Shown here piece after piece: positions 51,250 to 59,726 of a DNA stretch of 64,000 nucleotides. The notes beneath the pieces were generated by a model. It ran no database searches. It was given only the letters and a program-made list of their open reading frames with translations, and was not told the DNA's origin. Numbering within the stretch: the first letter of the stretch is position 1; every line of letters begins with the position of its first letter. Origin of the DNA: JAOAFZ01 sp964412815 (GTDB taxonomy: Bacteria > Patescibacteriota > Microgenomatia > UBA1406 > GWC2-37-13); the NCBI GenBank assembly GCA_964412815.1, contig CAYPQF010000026.1, positions 1 to 64,000 of the forward strand, read 5' to 3'. Both the position numbers and the translations under genes were made by a program.

Positions 51250-52104
51250 TTACTCGAATATGCGAGTTACAGCGTCATAATCGGTAAAACGAGGTCTGGT
51301 GACGAGTGATGAGTCGAGAGGAAAGTTCTCCAGTTTTTCGTGGAAAACAGGCGTATCGACCTCGTAAATGACACCCAGCGGAAACTTCTCTTCGATCACT
51401 TCGCGGGTCTTTGCCATAGCAGCATGATAATTGGTTTTATCATACCCTTCTTCAAGCACATATGCCCGTTCAAGATAATACGAATAGGTGTCTATTTTGT
51501 TAAAGGTAACACAGGGTTGCAGAATATTAATCAACGAAAAGCCCTTGTGATCAATAGCATGCTTCATGGTTTCCTGGAGATGATCAAAGTTGCCGGCAAA
51601 GGTCTGTGCCACAAAACTTGCCCCTTGTGAAATGGCGATTGCCATGGGATTTACTGCCTGTTCGATAATACCGGCAGGAGTTGATTTGGATTTGTAGCCC
51701 TGTTCTGCAGTGGGGGCGACCTGACCGGTTGTCAGACCATACACGTTATTGTCATGCACAATCATGGTGATATCGTGATTTCCGCGGCAGGCATGTAAAA
51801 AGTGATTGCCACCTTCTCCATACAGACCACCATCCCCTCCAATTACGAAGACGGGCATCTTATGGTTGGCAATCTTAGCACCAATTGCAGCCGGCAAGGA
51901 GCGTCCATGGAGACCATGGAAGCCGTATGCATTCAGAAAGTCGTTCATGTTGCCCGAACAGCCAATATCAAACACTACCATGACATCTGAGGGGGTATAT
52001 CCTTTAGCCGCTAACGCTTTCTTGATCGCGAGGATAATTGCCCAGTCTCCACAGCCGGGGCACCATGTTGGGTTTGTTCCGGAAAAATCTTCATGATATG
52101 GCAT
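51250..52104 (-). CDS. 2-oxoacid:ferredoxin oxidoreductase, beta subunit
   Basis: 284 residues. The beta subunit holds thiamine diphosphate. NPTWCPGCGDWAI (cluster-ligand-like Cys pair), FDIGCSGNM and the TPP motif GGDGGLYGEGGNHFLHA...NVYGLTTGQ are seen. With the alpha-gamma subunit just upstream it would oxidise 2-oxoglutarate, pyruvate or a branched 2-oxoacid to an acyl-CoA and reduce ferredoxin. The substrate is not readable from the sequence. Confidence 0.9.
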   Translation of the reverse strand: MPYHEDFSGTNPTWCPGCGDWAIILAIKKALAAKGYTPSDVMVVFDIGCSGNMNDFLNAYGFHGLHGRSLPAAIGAKIANHKMPVFVIGGDGGLYGEGGNHFLHACRGNHDITMIVHDNNVYGLTTGQVAPTAEQGYKSKSTPAGIIEQAVNPMAIAISQGASFVAQTFAGNFDHLQETMKHAIDHKGFSLINILQPCVTFNKIDTYSYYLERAYVLEEGYDKTNYHAAMAKTREVIEEKFPLGVIYEVDTPVFHEKLENFPLDSSLVTRPRFTDYDAVTRIFE

Positions 52105-52116
52105 AGGTAGTATATG

Positions 52117-53841
52117 TTATCTGTTCTGTTTGAGATAATTGGCAATGTCTTCGGCCATATGAGGTCGGCCATCATACCGTAACAGTTTTTCTTCAATCTG
52201 AATCCCGGTATCCATGCGCAGCAGCATACCAAACTGGGCTTTTGCGTTGTTTTCTATGAGAATATATCGTTTCCCCTGAGTAAAGACCGGTGTAACTGTA
52301 TCGGGATCCATCGGGTGAATATAGGTAAAATGAATATAGGCAGTTTTGATACCTTCCTGCTCGAGTAACCGTTGTGCTTCAGTGATTACTCCTTTATTAC
52401 CACCCCATGACACAAATACTGCTTCTGCCTGATTAATGTCACCATAGACAGCCGGCGGTTGAAAATGCGTTGCGAGGTAGGTTTTTTCTTTTCTGGCCCG
52501 CTTATCAACCTGCATCTTTCGATCTTCGGCTGACTCTGAAGTATGACTATTTTCTGCATGTTCATATGAATTTGCCTGATAAAAGTGTCCTTTTGCACCG
52601 GGAATCAATCGTTCAGAGATACCGTCTTCTTCGTTACGATAGCGCAGATATGGCTCTTGCATTGTTTCAAAAACGGTTTTACCGCGATTTTCGGGATGGT
52701 TCGTGGCCAGATTCATGATCTCTGCTTTGATATGAGACTGATGCGATTCACTGAGGAGTTTGTCGGACATCACAATCACCGGTGTCTGATAGATATCGGC
52801 GTAATCAAATGCCTTTAAGGTCAGATCAACCATCTCATAGACATCGCCAGGTGCGAGTACAATCTTTGGGAACTCACCGTGTCCTGAGTTTACGGCAAAC
52901 AGCAGATCTCCCTGCTCTGTCCAGGTAGGCATACCCGTAGCTGGTCCGGGGCGCTGACTCAAGAACAGTACCAGCGGCAGCTCGGCAATACCGGCAAACG
53001 AGATAGCTTCGACCATTAATGCAAATCCCCCACCGGAAGTTCCCACGGCTGCACGTACTCCCGCATGTGTTGCACCCAGAGCAGTAATAACCACGGCAAT
53101 CTCGTCTTCGGCATGACGGACGATCATCCCCGTCTTTTTTTCCCAGCCGGCGAGAGTCGATAATACCGTAGAAGATGGCGTCATGGGATACGCTACATAC
53201 ATACGGCAGTCAGCCATTACACAGCCAAGCGCAAACGCATCATTACCGGTCATCACCAGTTGTGCCTGGGCATCCGCCTTACGGGTAAGGATCGGCTTTA
53301 TTGCTGATGCATAGTTCTGTTTTACATGTTCATAACCGGTCAAAGCCAGTTTCTTATTAAACTCAACAACCTGTTCTCCTTTGCGCCCGAACTGTTCAAC
53401 CAGCATTTGGTTAAAAAGCTCAAAGTCAGCATCCAGTAATGCCAGGCTGGCTCCCATCGCAATCGTATTAATCATGATCTGTTCTACCTTAAACTCGCGT
53501 TTGAGCTGTTTAAACGGAATACCAACACCAATACATTCGCGATCAAGCTGATACTGTTCTGAATCGTAGACTACGATACTCTGGGTGTGGAGACGATGTT
53601 TATGAAGATCATATGTCTCTTTATTCAGACAGACAAGCATATCAACATCATGTTGATACGCGGTTGCGGGACCGTCGGAGATCAGTACATCGGTAGTATT
53701 GTTACCACCACGAATTAATGAAGGATATTCAGTGTAATCATAGACGTTATAACCTGAACGTGCGGCCAGAGTCGAAAACAACAGACCAGTCGTCATAACC
53801 CCGAAGCCTGCCTCGCCTCCAATTTTCCAAAGAAATTTCAT
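52117..53841 (-). CDS. 2-oxoacid:ferredoxin oxidoreductase, fused gamma-alpha subunit
   Basis: 574 residues. The N-terminal about 180 residues are the gamma domain (KIGGEAGFGVMTTGLLFS, DYTEYPSLIRGGNN) and the rest is the alpha subunit (YPMTPSSTVLSTLAGWEKKTG, GTSGGGFALMVEAISFAGIAELPLV), the KorA-like fused arrangement. The beta gene starts 12 bases after its stop, and the ferredoxin gene lies 26 bases upstream. The three form an operon for ferredoxin-linked oxidation in the cytoplasm. Confidence 0.92.
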   Translation of the reverse strand: MKFLWKIGGEAGFGVMTTGLLFSTLAARSGYNVYDYTEYPSLIRGGNNTTDVLISDGPATAYQHDVDMLVCLNKETYDLHKHRLHTQSIVVYDSEQYQLDRECIGVGIPFKQLKREFKVEQIMINTIAMGASLALLDADFELFNQMLVEQFGRKGEQVVEFNKKLALTGYEHVKQNYASAIKPILTRKADAQAQLVMTGNDAFALGCVMADCRMYVAYPMTPSSTVLSTLAGWEKKTGMIVRHAEDEIAVVITALGATHAGVRAAVGTSGGGFALMVEAISFAGIAELPLVLFLSQRPGPATGMPTWTEQGDLLFAVNSGHGEFPKIVLAPGDVYEMVDLTLKAFDYADIYQTPVIVMSDKLLSESHQSHIKAEIMNLATNHPENRGKTVFETMQEPYLRYRNEEDGISERLIPGAKGHFYQANSYEHAENSHTSESAEDRKMQVDKRARKEKTYLATHFQPPAVYGDINQAEAVFVSWGGNKGVITEAQRLLEQEGIKTAYIHFTYIHPMDPDTVTPVFTQGKRYILIENNAKAQFGMLLRMDTGIQIEEKLLRYDGRPHMAEDIANYLKQNR

Positions 53842-53867
53842 GTAACAATTCTTGTATTTATAACGCG

Positions 53868-54143
53868 TTATTCCGGGTAGACCTGCTGTCCATTTTCGTC
53901 ATGAATAGCGATAGCAGCAACGGGACAACCGCGCGCTGCATCAATGATGGTTTCATCGGTATCGTTGTCTGCTGTCTCAAGTACTATTGCCTTTGCTTCC
54001 GAATCGAGATGAAAGGTATGGGGAGCAATAGCAACACAGGTGGCAGCACCGATACATAAGTCTTTATCAACGGTAACAGTAAGATTGCGAACTTTTACCG
54101 GTCCATGAGGATTATTGGGGTCTTTAAGATTTGCGTCAGACAT
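53868..54143 (-). CDS. Monocluster ferredoxin, predicted [3Fe-4S] type
   Basis: 91 residues. The cluster motif reads CIGAATC (30-36) with a third cysteine in RGCPV (C73). The second cysteine of the CxxCxxC pattern is Ala, as in [3Fe-4S] ferredoxins. It is the likely electron acceptor of the adjacent oxidoreductase. The N-terminal 20 residues are polar and precede the fold. AGAGAAAG lies right before the ATG. It lies 51 bases downstream of sufU. Confidence 0.9.
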   Translation of the reverse strand: MSDANLKDPNNPHGPVKVRNLTVTVDKDLCIGAATCVAIAPHTFHLDSEAKAIVLETADNDTDETIIDAARGCPVAAIAIHDENGQQVYPE

Positions 54144-54194
54144 CTTTCTCTGATTACTAATAATTGATAGTACCAGTGTACCATTTTTTTTTGC

Positions 54195-54548
54195 TTATAT
54201 CACTTTATGTACGGCCTCAAGGGAGAGAAGCGCACATTTCAGCCGGTTTGGACTGAGTGTTATATGAAGCATCTCCATAATATCATTTTTGTCGAGTTTT
54301 TGGACTTCTTCCTTCGTTTTACCGATAATCGATTCGCTCAACATTGATGCACTGGCGATAGAGATGGCACATCCAGACGCAGAATACCCTACTTTTGTAA
54401 TTACGTTTCCTTCTTCTTTTATCTGGAGTGTGATTTTGTCTCCGCAAAGAGGATTGGTGAGATCTACACTACTCGTGGGATCACTCAGCAGTTCTGCATT
54501 GCGCGGATAACGGTAATGGTCAAGAATGATATCCTGATAGATTGACAT
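54195..54548 (-). CDS. sufU: Fe-S scaffold/sulfur acceptor SufU
   Basis: 117 residues, shorter than typical SufU (about 145). The IscU/SufU fold is clear: YQDIILDHYRYPRN, NPLCGD, ASGCAIS and the C-terminal RLKCALLSL with the third cysteine. SufU takes persulfide from SufS with zinc bound at these cysteines. It is 17 bases downstream of sufS and has a TATAAT 6 nt before its ATG. Confidence 0.9.
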   Translation of the reverse strand: MSIYQDIILDHYRYPRNAELLSDPTSSVDLTNPLCGDKITLQIKEEGNVITKVGYSASGCAISIASASMLSESIIGKTKEEVQKLDKNDIMEMLHITLSPNRLKCALLSLEAVHKVI

Positions 54549-54554
54549 AGACGT

Positions 54555-54560
54555 ATTATA
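54555..54560 (-). promoter_or_regulatory. sufU -10 element, leaderless-type
   Basis: Perfect TATAAT ending 6 nt before the ATG at 54548, in the gap after sufS. Confidence 0.45.
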
Positions 54561-54565
54561 CCTTG

Positions 54566-55816
54566 TTATAACACTGCGGTAACTTTCTTAAGACCTTGAA
54601 CCAGACGGACAATATCCTCTTCGGTATTATAGAGATAGAAACTGGCACGAACGGTCGCAGCAATCGACCGGCTTTTATGCAACGGCATGGTGCAATGATG
54701 ACCAGCACGCACTGCCACACCAGACTCTCCTAAAATCTGTGCAATATCATGCGCGTGGTATGGTCCAAATGTAAAACTGACAATACCGGTTCTCGCTGCT
54801 TGTTCTGTCCCCACAATCTCAATCTGACTCCCAAACGCTTCTTTCAACTGCTGAATTGATTTCAACGCCAGGTACGATTCGTACTCTTCAAGTGCAGTAT
54901 ATCCAACAGCTTCCAGATACCGTACTGCCTCCTGCATCGCTATCACACCTGCAATATGGGGAGTGCCCGCTTCGAACCGGTGGGGCGTGTCTTTAAACTC
55001 AGTGTATTCAACTGAAACATCCCGGATCATCTCACCACCATACTGGTAGGGTCGCATGCTATTAAGCAGGTCTTTTCGTCCCCAGAGTACTCCCACTCCC
55101 GTCGGACCAAGCATCTTGTGGGCGGAAAAGACAACAAAATCTGCGTCCCATTGCTGAACGTTCACCGCCGTGTGAGGAACTGCCTGTGCGGCATCCACCA
55201 GCACGGTCAGATTCGGGTTTAACCGGCGTGAGGCTGCAATAATCTCTGTTACCGGATTTTTGGTACCGAGGACATTAGAGACAGCAACAAAAGCCACAAT
55301 CCGTGTTTTTTCGGTAATATACTGCTGCAACTGCTTAGTGTTAACAGTAGTGCCATCCTCGTTCAGGATAGCCAGCTGAAAATCATCACGGAGGGGAATT
55401 ACGGACAGTTTCAGGTTTTTTCGTTCAGCCAGTTGCTGCCAGGGTACAAAGTTGGAGTGATGCTCGGTGATAGTCACGACGATCTCGTCCCCGGGTTGCA
55501 ACGCATCTTCTGCAAACGAGGAGACCACGAGGTTTACCGCTTCGGTTGCGTTCCGGGTAAAGATAACTTCGTCAGCGGAGGGTGCGTGAATAAAGCGTGC
55601 TACTGCTTCCCGGCTTTGCTCGTATGCTTCTGTAGCTCGTTCGGAGATGGGATAGATCCCCCGATGAATGTTAGCACTATACTCTTGATAATACTCGAGT
55701 TCCTTTTGAATCACGGACTGCGGTTTGAGTGATGTCGCGGTACTATCCAGATACGAGAGCTGCGGATTATTTCGTAATAACGGGAAGTCCTGTCTGAATT
55801 TCTGAAGATCGATCAT
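54566..55816 (-). CDS. sufS: Cysteine desulfurase SufS
   Basis: 416 residues. SufS removes sulfur from cysteine for Fe-S cluster assembly with PLP. SYLDSTATSLKPQSV, TEHHSNFVPWQ, the PLP lysine in VFSAHKMLGPTGVGVLWG and the active cysteine in RAGHHCTMPLH are conserved. Together with SufB, C, D and U it forms a complete SUF system. A TATACT ends 6 nt before its ATG. Confidence 0.96.
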   Translation of the reverse strand: MIDLQKFRQDFPLLRNNPQLSYLDSTATSLKPQSVIQKELEYYQEYSANIHRGIYPISERATEAYEQSREAVARFIHAPSADEVIFTRNATEAVNLVVSSFAEDALQPGDEIVVTITEHHSNFVPWQQLAERKNLKLSVIPLRDDFQLAILNEDGTTVNTKQLQQYITEKTRIVAFVAVSNVLGTKNPVTEIIAASRRLNPNLTVLVDAAQAVPHTAVNVQQWDADFVVFSAHKMLGPTGVGVLWGRKDLLNSMRPYQYGGEMIRDVSVEYTEFKDTPHRFEAGTPHIAGVIAMQEAVRYLEAVGYTALEEYESYLALKSIQQLKEAFGSQIEIVGTEQAARTGIVSFTFGPYHAHDIAQILGESGVAVRAGHHCTMPLHKSRSIAATVRASFYLYNTEEDIVRLVQGLKKVTAVL

Positions 55817-55822
55817 AGGTAT

Positions 55823-55828
55823 AGTATA
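55823..55828 (-). promoter_or_regulatory. sufS -10 element, leaderless-type
   Basis: TATACT ending 6 nt before the ATG at 55816, immediately after sufD. Confidence 0.4.
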
Positions 55829-55830
55829 GC

Positions 55831-56418
55831 TTATGCGAGCGTGATCGGTTGGATAGCGCCCGAGACCTTCTCATTTACTTTATCGATTACCTCATTCGCA
55901 AACCCCTCGACTAACAAATGACGGGCTTTCTTGTCATTCAGTCCACGGGTCTTGAGATACGCAATTTCGTCTTTGTTCAGCTTACCGGTTGTTGAGCCAT
56001 GCGTGCAAAAGACATCATTGGCCAGAATCTCCAGAAAGGGATTTGATTCGACAAAGACATCCTTGGACAGAATGAGATTCTGGTTTTTTTGATAGGCATG
56101 GCTCTGCTGTCCTTCTTTTTCTATCCGGATTAAGCCCTGATAATAGAACTTTGAAGCATCATCAAATACGCCTTTAATAAAGAGGTCAGAGTACGATCCT
56201 TGTGCCTTATGATGTTGAATTGTCTCGATTTTATATTCATGAGCACCTGTTCCGGTAAATAAACCGAATATATACAGGGTGATACCACTGACGTTCATCT
56301 CAAAGTCATACTTGCCGGAAATATTATGAAAATACACCACATAATCGCCTGGTGAATCAAAGACAAATGGCTTATCCGGGGTTTCTGTAACATGTATAAA
56401 TTGCATATTATCCGACAC
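55831..56418 (-). CDS. sufD: Minimal SufD-like scaffold protein
   Basis: 195 residues against about 400-430 for standard SufD. It retains a short beta-helix and the C-terminal block NDVFCTHGSTTGKLNKDEIAYLKTRGL, which holds the Cys/His region at the SufB-SufD interface, and the helical SufC-binding tail. The N-terminal helical domain is missing. It overlaps sufB by 11 bases, which makes complex formation with SufB and SufC likely. Confidence 0.85.
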   Translation of the reverse strand: MSDNMQFIHVTETPDKPFVFDSPGDYVVYFHNISGKYDFEMNVSGITLYIFGLFTGTGAHEYKIETIQHHKAQGSYSDLFIKGVFDDASKFYYQGLIRIEKEGQQSHAYQKNQNLILSKDVFVESNPFLEILANDVFCTHGSTTGKLNKDEIAYLKTRGLNDKKARHLLVEGFANEVIDKVNEKVSGAIQPITLA

Positions 56419-57838
56419 TGCCCTCCATCTCTAAATTAATAAGTCTGTTTAACTCAATAGAGTACTCCAGTGGAATCTCGCGGGAGACCGGTTCGATAAA
56501 CCCGTTCACCAGCAGTCCTTCTGCTTCAGCCTTGCCAATACCACGGGACATCAGATAAAAGAGTTTTTCCTCTCCCAGCTTTTCGACCGTAGCTTCATGC
56601 TGAATCTCAACATCCTGATTTTTGATCTTCATAAATGGATAGGTGTCCGACCGGGAATGTTCATCCAGCAACAGCGCATCACAAGATACATAGACTGATG
56701 AGTTGTGCGCCTGCGGGCTCACCGTAACCAGTCCGCGATACGAAGTCTGCCCACCAGCCTTACTAATCGATTTCGAGACAATGCGTGATGAAGTATTAGG
56801 AGCCATATGAATCATCTTTGCGCCCGCATCCTGAATCTGTCCTTTGTTGGCAAACGCGATCGAGAGTACCTCTCCGCGGGCTCCTTCTCCTGCCAGCTGT
56901 ACTGAAGGATACTTCATGGTAATCTGTGAGCCAATGTTACAGTCAATCCATTCCATAAACGCGTTCTTTTCAGCGCGCGCACGCTTGGTAACAAGGTTGT
57001 AGACATTGGTGCTCCAGTTCTGAACCGTCGTGTAGCGAACCCGAGCTGATGGTTTTACAAAGATCTCGACAACGGCAGAGTGCAGCGAGTCGGTGGTATA
57101 GACCGGGGCGGTACAGCCCTCGATATAGTGCACATCTGAACCTTCTTCGGCAATTATCAATGTCCGTTCAAACTGACCAAAACGTTCGGCATTAATGCGG
57201 AAGTATGCCTGGAGCGGAAGTCCAACCTTTACGCCTTTAGGAACATATACAAATGATCCCCCTGACCAGACGGCTGAGTTAAGTGCAGCAAACTTATTGT
57301 CATGAGGCGGGATTAAACTGCCAAAATACTCTTTTACAATCTCCGGATACTTTTTGAGGGCAGTATCCATATCGCAGAAATAGACGCCTTTTTTCTCCAG
57401 CTCTTTATTTACGCTTTCGTAGACGACTTCACTTTCGTATTGGGCGGAGACACCGGCAAGAAACTTTTTCTCTGCTTCCGGTACGCCAATCCGGTCGTAG
57501 GTATCCTTAATTTCCTGAGGCAGATCATCCCAGGAACGGGCCTGTGTCTCAGTCGGCTTAATATAGTAATAAATTTCATCAAAATTAATCTTGCTTAGAT
57601 CAGGACCCCATTTAGGCATCTGCTTTTCCATAAACAGACGATACGATTTGAGACGGAAGTCTGTCATCCAGCCTGGCTCCCCCTTCATCATTGAGATCTC
57701 TTTTACAATCTCTTCATTTAAGCCTTTTTTTGCTTTGAAGGTGTAGTTTTCCGGCATCGAAAAGCCGTATTTATAGTCAAACGAGATATCTTCTTGTTCT
57801 TTCTTCGGTGCCGGGACAGGTGCTGATTGCTGTGTCAT
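56408..57838 (-). CDS. sufB: Fe-S assembly scaffold SufB
   Basis: 476 residues, normal length. SufB is the main scaffold of the SufBCD complex. WMTDFRLKSYRLF, the central NTSSRIVSKSISKAGGQTSYRGLV, and DALLLDEHSRSDTYPFMKIKNQDVEIQHEATVEKLGEEKLFYLMSRG are diagnostic. It is 3 bases downstream of sufC. Confidence 0.97.
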   Translation of the reverse strand: MTQQSAPVPAPKKEQEDISFDYKYGFSMPENYTFKAKKGLNEEIVKEISMMKGEPGWMTDFRLKSYRLFMEKQMPKWGPDLSKINFDEIYYYIKPTETQARSWDDLPQEIKDTYDRIGVPEAEKKFLAGVSAQYESEVVYESVNKELEKKGVYFCDMDTALKKYPEIVKEYFGSLIPPHDNKFAALNSAVWSGGSFVYVPKGVKVGLPLQAYFRINAERFGQFERTLIIAEEGSDVHYIEGCTAPVYTTDSLHSAVVEIFVKPSARVRYTTVQNWSTNVYNLVTKRARAEKNAFMEWIDCNIGSQITMKYPSVQLAGEGARGEVLSIAFANKGQIQDAGAKMIHMAPNTSSRIVSKSISKAGGQTSYRGLVTVSPQAHNSSVYVSCDALLLDEHSRSDTYPFMKIKNQDVEIQHEATVEKLGEEKLFYLMSRGIGKAEAEGLLVNGFIEPVSREIPLEYSIELNRLINLEMEGSVG

Positions 57839-57841
57839 AGC

Positions 57842-58555
57842 TTATTGAATACTTTGATAACCCTTGTCTTCGATCTGTTGGGCAAGCGTGTGGTCGCCAA
57901 CCTTTTTTAATTCACCATTCACCACAACGAGAACATTATCCGGTTGCAGGTAATGCAAAATCCGGTTGTAATGCGTAATAATCAGATAGGTTTTATTTTC
58001 TTTGTGTGCATGCAGGTACTCGGAGATAGTCCGGAGCGCGTCAACGTCTACTCCGGTATCAACCTCATCAAAGATGATAAACTGCTTATCCAGAACCATT
58101 GCCTGGAGTACTTCCATCTTCTTTTTTTCTCCACCGGATGCACCTTCATTCAGGGAACGTCCCAGCAGCTCTTCTGATATTTTCAACTCCGTGGCAATTT
58201 CTTTTATTTTTTTTCGCATCTCGACCGGGTTCATCTTGCCATTTAGGGCCAGTTGCAAGAGCTGATGTACTTTTACACCGGACAACGAAAGCGGACTCTG
58301 AAAGGACAGGAAGATCCCCTGTTCTGCACGTTCCTCTGCCTCCATCTCTGTAACATCTTCTCCGTTATAAATAATCTGCGAACCGGACTGGATCTCATAG
58401 CCAGGGTGTCCCATTATCGAGTAGGCAAGGGTTGATTTACCGGAACCGTTTGGTCCCATTACGGCATAGATTTTACCGGGTTCAAAATCAAACGAAATGT
58501 TCTTAAGAATCTGTTTTTCTTCAACATTCACGGAAAGGTTTTTGACACTAAGCAT
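57842..58555 (-). CDS. sufC: SUF ATPase SufC
   Basis: 237 residues. ABC-type ATPase with Walker A GPNGSGKST, signature EGASGGEKKKME, Walker B FIIFDEVDTGVD and switch histidine ITHYNR. It drives the SufB-SufD scaffold and is not a transporter. First gene of the suf operon; a TATATA ends 7 nt before the ATG. No IscR or SufR site was recognised. Confidence 0.97.
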   Translation of the reverse strand: MLSVKNLSVNVEEKQILKNISFDFEPGKIYAVMGPNGSGKSTLAYSIMGHPGYEIQSGSQIIYNGEDVTEMEAEERAEQGIFLSFQSPLSLSGVKVHQLLQLALNGKMNPVEMRKKIKEIATELKISEELLGRSLNEGASGGEKKKMEVLQAMVLDKQFIIFDEVDTGVDVDALRTISEYLHAHKENKTYLIITHYNRILHYLQPDNVLVVVNGELKKVGDHTLAQQIEDKGYQSIQ

Positions 58556-58562
58556 AGTATGA

Positions 58563-58568
58563 TATATA
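58563..58568 (-). promoter_or_regulatory. suf operon -10 element, leaderless-type
   Basis: TATATA ending 7 nt before the sufC ATG at 58555; no clear -35. An inverted repeat (acttga/tcaagt, about 58590-58614) lies upstream. Confidence 0.4.
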
Positions 58569-58634
58569 AAACTTCTGTTTCCTTAGTTTACTTGATACAG
58601 CACAAAATTCAAGTGGCGCAGAGGACCAATGCCA

Positions 58635-59726
58635 TTATCTAACATCCTCTACCCGTTGTTTCATAAAACGCGATGGAGAGTGTACCGTTTTAAATGCCGG
58701 AAAGGATAACCGGGGAATGCGATCAAGATGCTCAAGATCTGTCACAAACTCCTTTTTTTTATACTTATACGAAGCAGCAACCCCAATCATAGCCGCATTA
58801 TCGAAATTCAGATACTTATACGGAGGGAAATACACGGCAATCTTTTTCTCTTTTGCAAATGCCCTCATTAGAGTTCTCAACCGTTTGTTTACGGCTACTC
58901 CTCCGCCAACTACCACCCGGGTGACTCCCGTTTTCTCAACAGCTTTCCGTACCTTCCGGAGAATACTATCAAAGGCTGCTTCCTGATAGGAACTGGCAAG
59001 ATCGTGTAACTGCGCTATCTTCTGTTCTTCTGACAGTTTACGCACGGCATACAGCAACGATGTTTTAAGACCGGAAAACGAAAAATCAAAGGACTGCGAT
59101 TTGATCATCGGACGGGGGAAACGGATTAATTCCTGGTTACCGGCTTTTTCGGCCAGATCTTCTATAATCTGTCCACCTGGATAGCCAAACCCTAAAATCT
59201 TTGCCCCTTTATCGAGGGCCTCACCAACCGCATCGTCGACCGTTCGTCCTATCACCTCGTACTCGAGATGGTCACGCATCAGTACCAGTTCGGTATGCCC
59301 TCCGGAGATCAGCAAACACAGATAGGGAAACTCAAACGGACGTTCCGGATTCCCTTTACTGTTTTGTACAAAGTTTGAGTAAATATGTCCTTCCATATGA
59401 TTTACCGCAATCAATGGTTTTCCCCAGTGTGTTGAGAGCTCTTTTGCCTTGTTGATCCCCACCTCGAGCGCAATCGCCAGTCCGGGTCCGATGGTAACGG
59501 CAACCGCATCTAGTTCTGCCCCGGTCAGCTTTGCTTTTTTAAGTGCCTGGGTAATTACTCCATCAATCCGTTCTACATGAGCGCGTTTAGCTACAGAAGG
59601 AACTACTCCCCCCCAGTTTCCATGTAATACTGCCTGAGAGTAGACCACATTCGCGACTACCCGGCGATCTGCAACTACTGCCGCGGACGTCTCGTCACAG
59701 GATGTGTCAATCGCAAGAATCTTCAT
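58635..59726 (-). CDS. tsaD: tRNA t6A37 threonylcarbamoyltransferase TsaD
   Basis: 363 residues. TsaD transfers threonylcarbamoyl to A37 of ANN-decoding tRNAs. DTSCDETSAAVV, the metal-binding NHMEGH, LLISGGHTEL, and GGGVAVNKRLR are canonical. It overlaps the upstream tsaC-tsaE fusion at the stop, so three of the four bacterial t6A proteins come from one operon. TsaB, its usual partner, is not in the window. Confidence 0.97.
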   Translation of the reverse strand: MKILAIDTSCDETSAAVVADRRVVANVVYSQAVLHGNWGGVVPSVAKRAHVERIDGVITQALKKAKLTGAELDAVAVTIGPGLAIALEVGINKAKELSTHWGKPLIAVNHMEGHIYSNFVQNSKGNPERPFEFPYLCLLISGGHTELVLMRDHLEYEVIGRTVDDAVGEALDKGAKILGFGYPGGQIIEDLAEKAGNQELIRFPRPMIKSQSFDFSFSGLKTSLLYAVRKLSEEQKIAQLHDLASSYQEAAFDSILRKVRKAVEKTGVTRVVVGGGVAVNKRLRTLMRAFAKEKKIAVYFPPYKYLNFDNAAMIGVAASYKYKKKEFVTDLEHLDRIPRLSFPAFKTVHSPSRFMKQRVEDVR

